Positions 60,480-64,000 of a stretch of DNA of 64,000 nucleotides are shown piece by piece (position 1 is the first letter of the stretch; every line of letters begins with the position of its first letter). The notes under the pieces are model-generated. The model was given only the letters and a program-made list of their open reading frames with translations, made no database searches and was not told the origin of the DNA. This stretch comes from Membranipora membranacea (lineage: Eukaryota; Bryozoa; Gymnolaemata; Cheilostomatida; Membraniporidae). A program made the translations under genes and the position numbers. The DNA lies in contig OU612068.1 in the NCBI GenBank assembly GCA_914767715.1, positions 14,072,001 to 14,136,000 on the forward strand, given 5' to 3'.

Positions 60480-61827
60480 AAGTTATGGTAAGGCAATTTA
60501 CCACAGGTGTAACATCATCAAGCCCTTCAAATTTATGCGAGTGAAAGAAAGTTTTGCATTTTAGATTCATCAGGAACTCGGTTGAGTATGTTTTTAAAAG
60601 GAGTTTTAAAGTACAAAATTCGAAAAGCATTTCGATTGGCATAATTCCTAAAGTTTTAAAAATGTTGTGACATGTTCTCTGGGTTTTTGTTCAAAATGAC
60701 ACATACGCACGCTTTTTGAAGATTTAAGACTCATTTGAGATCTTTGTTGGTGGCATGGCCCCAGGATTCAATTCCATAAACTAAATATGGGTATAAAAAG
60801 GAGTAATACAGGTCAACCATTGTTTTTTTTATCAAAATAAGGGCAAGCTGCCCTCATCATTGTTAAAATTAGGTTCAGTTTTCGGCAGAGGTCACCGAGA
60901 TGATTTTTGAAAGTTATGTTAGAGTCAAGTATGATGCCTCAAAATTTTGTGTATTTTTTAATTTCTAGTGTTTAACACCTGAAATCAATTTTATATTCTG
61001 TCAAATCAATTTGTTTTTTAGCGATTTAAATATAATTTGGAACGTTTTTGAATAATTTAGAATGAGCTTGTTGGCTATGCACCAAGTTTCAACTTTTGAA
61101 ATTTCTTGTTTTGATAGGTTTTTTGTTTGGTTGAGAAGATATTTGTGTCATCAGCATATAATACATTATGCAGGGAAGGAGCAGCTTTTATTAAGTCGCT
61201 AATGTAAATCAAGAATAACAAAGGACCTAAAATTGAACCTTGCGAGACACCGATTGTAATGGGTTTCAAACTTGATTTTTCACCTCCCACCTGCACAAAT
61301 TGTTGCCTGTTAGTTAGATAGCTTTTAATTAGCAAGGTGGCTGAGCTTTGAAAGCCATTGAGAGATAATTTATGAACTAAAATATTGTGGTCAATAGTGT
61401 CAAAAGCTTTAGAAAATTCAATAAGTGAGTTCATTTATTGCAAACGTAGTATTTAGACTTTTTCTAAAACCAAATTGTTTGCCAGTTAAAATGCTAAAAT
61501 CATCTAAAAAATTATAAATTTGCATGGTTATAATCTTCTCTACTACTTTTGAAATGGTGGTAAGGATAGAGATGGGTCGGTAATTATTTTTATCAAATTT
61601 TTAAATACAGGGACAACACGTGCAATTTTGAGACAGTCAGGGAAACAAGAACTTTTTATGATTAAATTGATTAGAAAAACTAGAATTGGTCCTATAACAG
61701 ATTTATTCTCTTTCACAGCTCTAGTCGGAATCCGATCATTTCCTGTAGCTTTTGTCGAATCTAAATTCTCGATTATTGGCATTATATCAGGGGTGCAAAT
61801 TTCATAGAGAGAGAAGATAGGTGGCAT
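60480..61827 (-). mobile_element. CR1/Jockey-like LINE remnant
   Basis: In several broken frames: an upstream RT part (NLDSTKATGNDRIPTRAVKE, 61827-61543), RT core (IEFSKAFDTIDHNIL; VSQGSILGPLLFLIYISDL; VLYADDTNIF; 61434-61075), and decayed downstream thumb and C-terminal region with many stops to about 60480. It is inactive and older than the LINE at 51508. Confidence 0.8.
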
Positions 61828-62169
61828 TTTAGTAGGTTCAAGGTATTTACCGTAGATGGCGGTAGTTCAGAAGCCAAATCCAAGCCAGTATTGGTGAAAA
61901 ACTCGTTGAGTTAAGAAGCCACTGCTTGTTGATTTTTGACAACTGTAAAAATTATTAAATGAAGTTATCTACTGTTGTAAAATGTCTCCTGACAATGGAA
62001 CTATATTCATTTTGAACTTATGTGGGGAAGAATGGCAATTAAATGTATTTTGAAGTGTAAGCTTATTAGGTTGGCACAGCACTAGGGCGCATAAATACCT
62101 CATAGCTCTTAGATGAGAATGGAGGACGATCCCTAACACTACACATAATTTTTACCCAGAAGTGCTCTG

Positions 62170-62550
62170 ATAAAATATTGCATAATTACTGCAGAACTAG
62201 CTGCCAGACTATATATTGATGTGGTCCTTCCGTAGTCTTTAAATGCAGTAGTGTGGCAACATTAGTACAATGTTTATGTGAATATTGTATAAAATATCTA
62301 GACAATATTCCCAATATTTTATTGCAACGGATAAATATAATGTTGTGATAAGATTTATGCAATATTGCCAAAAACACTACGGATATTATTGCCACAATAC
62401 TCTTACAATATTTCATTCAAAAGTTGCTCACGACATTACAGAGATATTTGTTCGTGTGTACAATTATATATCACCTCAATAATTTCTTTCAATATTATCC
62501 CAATTTTCCCAATATTGTCAGTGTTGTGTCCATCTTGTCACAATATTGTT
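62170..62550. repeat. Degenerate AATATT-rich repeat, second patch
   Basis: Includes GTGAATATTGTATAAAATAT and several AATATTCCCAATATT-like words; related to 60120-60310. Confidence 0.45.
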
Positions 62551-62786
62551 TGCATTTTTTAATGTTTTCATTTTTTTTTTTTAGTTTTTTAATCTAATCT
62601 TTTAATGTTGTAACTGTGGAGTGGTGGATTAAACACTTGTACAAAACAAAAGAGCTGTTACTAACTAACTAGAACTATATCTAAAATTTGTTTGGTGTGA
62701 CAACAGGGGGTTTGGGATATGCCTGGGTGGCCCTATGGAGTTATATGTTTGATTGAATTGAGTGATGAGTTCTTGTAGCAGGTATG

Positions 62787-63300
62787 ATATGGGTTGGTTA
62801 GCACAATCGATAATCCCTTCCAGTCGATTGGTGACGCAGACAGAAGTCCTGGATTTGAATCCCACTGGGGGAGCATTATATTACTAACGATTGATCGTTC
62901 CGGCACCAAAGCATGTTAGCGAGAAGACAATATGGGAATGTGGATGCATACATAAAGTGGCTTTGAAGTCTGAATCCATGAATTTCAACTGAGACATATC
63001 AATCAAGCTTCTCAGTGCTGTTTATGTGACATATTACAGAAAATTAAATGCCTGAAGGGTGATGACCATAGACTTGATATACTATATAGTATATTAAGTC
63101 TATGGTGATGACTAACATCATATAAATTTCAGATGGTAGTGTACAGCTGGAAGATCCTGGCAGGTGTCTGAGAATTTAACATACATGCCTCGGAAGTCTG
63201 CTCAGGAGTAAAAATAAGCTAAAGGGCAAATTTTGTGGGATTAGAAATTGCCAAAACAGGTTGTGAAATTTTATTCAAAGAGAAAATAACATAAACAATA
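62787..63300 (+). repeat. tRNA-derived SINE, family B
   Basis: The head GGTTGGTTAGCACAATCGAT and B-box-like GGATTTGAATCCCACT are followed by TTCCGGCACCA, the GCATGTTAGCGAGAAG body, and a tail with CCTCGGAAGTCTGCTCAGGA. It parallels 35290-35800 and 36620-37460 and is interrupted by the palindrome at 63067-63104. Confidence 0.65.
63067..63104. mobile_element. 38-bp palindromic micro-element, perfect 8-bp duplication
   Basis: The arms CATAGACTTGATATACTAT and ATAGTATATTAAGTCTATG pair with one mismatch. GTGATGAC precedes (63059-63066) and follows (63105-63112). The related body copy at 36800-36830 reads GAAGGGTGACAACATT with no insertion. Confidence 0.85.
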
Positions 63301-63489
63301 CAAACTCTGCTCTTCCACAATCTCACGTATTTTATTATAACAATCTGCTTTAGTCTATATATTTTTACACTTTTTACACTACTTTATGGACAGTTTACAC
63401 CCAGAACAAAAAACATAGTGTTTTTTTAACACTCATGACAAATATATGAAATCAATCAATCAAAGAATATAATTGATATTACAAAACTA

Positions 63490-63792
63490 GTTAGCAAAAT
63501 TTGTTTGGTGAGACAGCAGGGGGTTTGCCACATACTCTCAAACTCCCTGGTGACAACAGTTGAAAGTAGCCATTGATGGCCCTGGGGAGTTGGGTCCCTA
63601 TTAAGCTGGAGTAAATTGAGTGATGATTTCTTGGCGCAGGTGTGATATTGTCTGGTGATTGTCTCTGATAATACATCGCTGATGCTTATTCACTACTTCA
63701 AGCTCAACGTTCTTCACTTTTAACTTCATGACTGCAAATATAAGTGGCATGGGTAAAACATCTGTGCATAAGGCAAAGAAATAGACCTTCAT
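63490..63792 (-). other. Short duplicated segment with a possible terminal exon
   Basis: 63490-63670 and 62668-62800 share sequence (TTTGTTTGGTG.GACA.CAGG, then a piece reading QTISHLRQEIITQF or QPISYLLQELITQF on the minus strand). A 63-codon frame (63792-63601) follows a possible acceptor. It may be the last exon of a gene beyond the right edge or part of a repeat; I cannot decide. Confidence 0.25.
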
Positions 63793-64000
63793 ATAACTAA
63801 AACTAGAAGCTAATTATTGCTGAAAAAACCTGATTCATTGAGGCCAAAGAGCCTGAGATTTGAGTTATACATGTATGTACAAAATCCGTGGGCTTTACCC
63901 CATAATTCGAATTTCGAATCATTTGCATCACTTGCAACAGTAGAAAAAAATCCATGAAGGAAAATAAGGTGTAACTGCCATTTATAGAGTGTACCGACTG

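Overview
The window is animal (metazoan) nuclear DNA. It is AT-rich, its genes are split by GT-AG introns, and it holds non-LTR retrotransposons, one LTR retrotransposon, tRNA-derived SINEs, foldback DNA elements and an AATATT-rich satellite. No operons, CRISPR arrays or rRNA were seen. The gene set points to a marine-type invertebrate, perhaps a lophotrochozoan: a rhodopsin-like GPCR, two single-VWC peptides, an MFSD4/NaGLT1-like transporter, a kinesin-light-chain-type TPR protein and an actinoporin-like gene. The phylum cannot be fixed from the sequence alone. All gene models come from reading splice sites and codon phase by eye; every exon junction reported keeps the reading frame, but none has transcript support.

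Layout. 1-8.4 kb: first coding exon of a GPCR running off the left edge (-), a six-exon secreted EGF-like protein (-), and a three-exon secreted eight-cysteine peptide (SVWC-1, +). 10.8-12.8 kb: a two-exon protein with a long disordered Ser/Arg-rich body and a C-terminal membrane anchor (-). 17.2-22.4 kb: an eight-exon sugar-transporter-like MFS gene (-). 23.8-25.3 kb: RTE-like LINE. 25.8-28.9 kb: a seven-exon coiled-coil protein (+), tail to tail with a two-exon gene (29.2-31.5 kb, -) that joins a predicted acylated N-terminus, a TIR-like domain and seven 42-residue TPRs. 33.8-34.5 kb: a second SVWC gene with the same exon phases and cysteine frame as the first. 34.5-37.5 kb: repeated flanking sequence and SINEs. 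37.8-38.6 kb: a frameshifted actinoporin-like gene. 39.8-48.5 kb: an element bearing an 83-bp satellite, split by a LINE and a Ty3/gypsy element. 48.6-52.9 kb: a TTAA-flanked DNA element, a foldback with a tRNA-like core, and a LINE. 53.2-59.8 kb: a DUF4806-like gene (+) whose introns hold a second copy of the satellite element. That copy is in turn split by a 2.7-kb inverted-repeat element which contains the predicted second exon. 60-64 kb: LINE and SINE remnants.

The most unusual signal is a set of very short (31-44 bp) near-perfect palindromes with CATAG...CTATG ends. Each is bounded by an 8-bp direct repeat (three exact, one 7/8), and two have a related copy in this window that looks like the empty site. 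The 2.7-kb element at 54,250-56,934 has the same kind of ends and a perfect 8-bp duplication, so the palindromes look like mobile elements reduced to little more than their termini.
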